Positions 42,909-43,593 of a stretch of 43,593 nucleotides of DNA are shown piece by piece (position 1 is the first letter of the stretch; the number at the start of each line of letters is the position of its first letter). The position numbers were made by a program, and so were the translations under genes. Source of the stretch: Gammaproteobacteria bacterium (GTDB taxonomy: Bacteria; Pseudomonadota; Gammaproteobacteria; Enterobacterales; GCA-2746155); the NCBI GenBank assembly GCA_002746155.1, contig NVWF01000011.1:771-44363 (forward strand), in the 5' to 3' direction. The notes under the pieces are model-generated. The model saw only the letters and a list, made by a program, of their open reading frames with translations, ran no database searches and was not told the origin of the DNA.

Positions 42909-43177
42909 AATCATTGATGAAGGAAACCGCGGGACGGTGTGATGCGGTTAGGATTTGAAATACGGTGCTATGGGGATTTGAATTTTGGGTCGCTCTGTGG
43001 TGACTGCATGGCACCGGGGTTTCTGAATTATGATCGGCATAAAACTACATGTTACTAACAAAAACAATATTACCAAGAAGCTTCTATGCCAATAAAAACG
43101 CCTATTTCTATACTGTAGACATAGGAAACCTATTACCGAGCAATGCCGATAATTCAATGGTAAAGGGTTCGTGTTAA

Positions 43178-43593
43178 TCATCCTATTCCTCCAGGTTTAA
43201 AAGGAGGTGCGCGAGGTAACGGTTTACGCAGAAGAACGTCAATGATTTCCATGGGTGAGCCACAGCCTCTACAAAAGAAAACGGTCTCCTTGCCACTGTC
43301 TTCATCATCACAACATTCATCATCGGCAGCCAATTCTGGTTCAGGTACATCCAGTAGTTCTCTTGCACGAGCAAGATTACTTTTACGACCCGCATTAGCA
43401 ATTAATCCGTAATGACGAATACGATGGAAACCTTTGGGTAACACATGAAGCAGGAAGCGACGGATAAACTCATCACTGGATAGGTTCATTGTTTTGTATT
43501 TCTCTTGTCCCTTGCCCCGGTAGTCTTTCCATTTAAAGGTCACACTTTTGTCATCCAAACTGAGTAACCGACTATTGGCAATGGCAACCCGGT
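43178..43593 (-). CDS. IS91-family transposase, C-terminal part
   Basis: The track ORF begins at TTG 43558, but the frame is open to the window edge (RVAIANSRLLSLDD...), so this is the 3' ~138 codons of a gene running off the end. VAIANSRLLSLDDKSVTFKWKDYR, then SSDEFIRRFLLHVLPKGFHRIRHYGLIAN, is the highly conserved C-terminal region of Y2/IS91-type HUH transposases. The end has a CRGCG pair of Cys after an acidic Cys-containing stretch. The catalytic HUH and Tyr motifs would lie outside the window. It opposes the chromosomal genes and ends close to the element's end. Confidence 0.92.
   Translation of the reverse strand, partial: RVAIANSRLLSLDDKSVTFKWKDYRGKGQEKYKTMNLSSDEFIRRFLLHVLPKGFHRIRHYGLIANAGRKSNLARARELLDVPEPELAADDECCDDEDSGKETVFFCRGCGSPMEIIDVLLRKPLPRAPPFKPGGIG

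Larger units (their letters stand above)
42840..43593 (-). mobile_element. IS91-family element, transposase-3' end (extends beyond window)
   Basis: From about 42840 the base composition becomes more GC-rich and the sequence contains strong inverted repeats, ending with the 3' part of an IS91-type transposase on the minus strand. The exact end cannot be set, because IS91 elements lack terminal inverted repeats and target duplications; 42840 is an estimate. The ~340 bp between the transposase stop and this point hold no convincing gene. By family knowledge they would carry a terminal replication site for rolling-circle transposition. Confidence 0.6.

Noticed and set aside
42948-43181. 77-aa ORF overlapping the transposase stop (ATGA)
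   Set aside because: The 4-bp overlap is suggestive, but the translation resembles nothing, and the region is the expected non-coding, structured end of an IS91 element.

Overview
The window is an AT-rich, densely coded stretch of a Gram-negative chromosome. It suggests a gammaproteobacterium: it has MutH, the RppH-PtsP-TauE-Lgt-ThyA order, the ApaG-ApaH pair, a monomeric NADP-isocitrate dehydrogenase, and many lipoproteins and periplasmic proteins with clear signal peptides. The genus cannot be fixed from the sequence alone.

Layout. 1-426: 3' end of a thioredoxin-like gene. 524-4174: divergent mutH (-) and rppH-ptsP (+). 4175-10850: a segment that interrupts the expected ptsP/tauE-lgt neighbourhood. 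It holds a PhnD-like binding lipoprotein, a hybrid histidine kinase, a two-sensor-domain MltF-like lytic transglycosylase (-), a second diverged copy of the last ~240 bp of ptsP, and a DUF938 methyltransferase. A 22-bp direct repeat brackets it. 10853-13867: TauE/SafE permease, lgt, thyA, folA. 13891-18976 (-): a coiled-coil lipoprotein/membrane protein pair, a tandem HtrA-type protease with the Nma111 double-protease layout, apaH and apaG. 19081-20334: an SDR oxidoreductase and an exported SnoaL/DUF4440-like protein. 20675-24558: a compact overlapping operon for a cytochrome b561, a DUF1924 (SHP-like) monoheme cytochrome c, a diheme cytochrome c, a PepSY protein and an OmpR/HK two-component system. 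A periplasmic redoxin follows. 25226-32544 (-): a membrane-fusion lipoprotein and two RND permeases. 32794-33419: a four-helix membrane protein with a small XRE regulator. 33443-36690 (-): icd and ltaE. 36849-38042 (-): a transglutaminase-like/TPR lipoprotein. 38248-42340 (+): an agmatinase-family ureohydrolase, a small membrane protein, a GNAT acetyltransferase, TIGR02647, DUF1415 and DUF1653 proteins, and a BaiN-like flavoprotein. 42537-42727: a small frameshifted gene resembling ParS/MbcA-type antitoxin domains, missed by the ORF track. 42840-43593: one end of an IS91-family element with the 3' part of its transposase.

How the genes work together. Most of the window is housekeeping: mismatch repair, mRNA 5' decapping, nitrogen-PTS, lipoprotein maturation, thymidylate/folate synthesis and Ap4A turnover. 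The accessory signals are (i) the binding-protein/kinase/transglycosylase segment with its duplicated ptsP tail, (ii) the Nma111-like double HtrA, (iii) the SHP/DHC cytochrome operon with its own two-component system, and (iv) the broken antitoxin-like gene beside the IS91 element. None is proven to be a new system. The first two are the best candidates for a second look.
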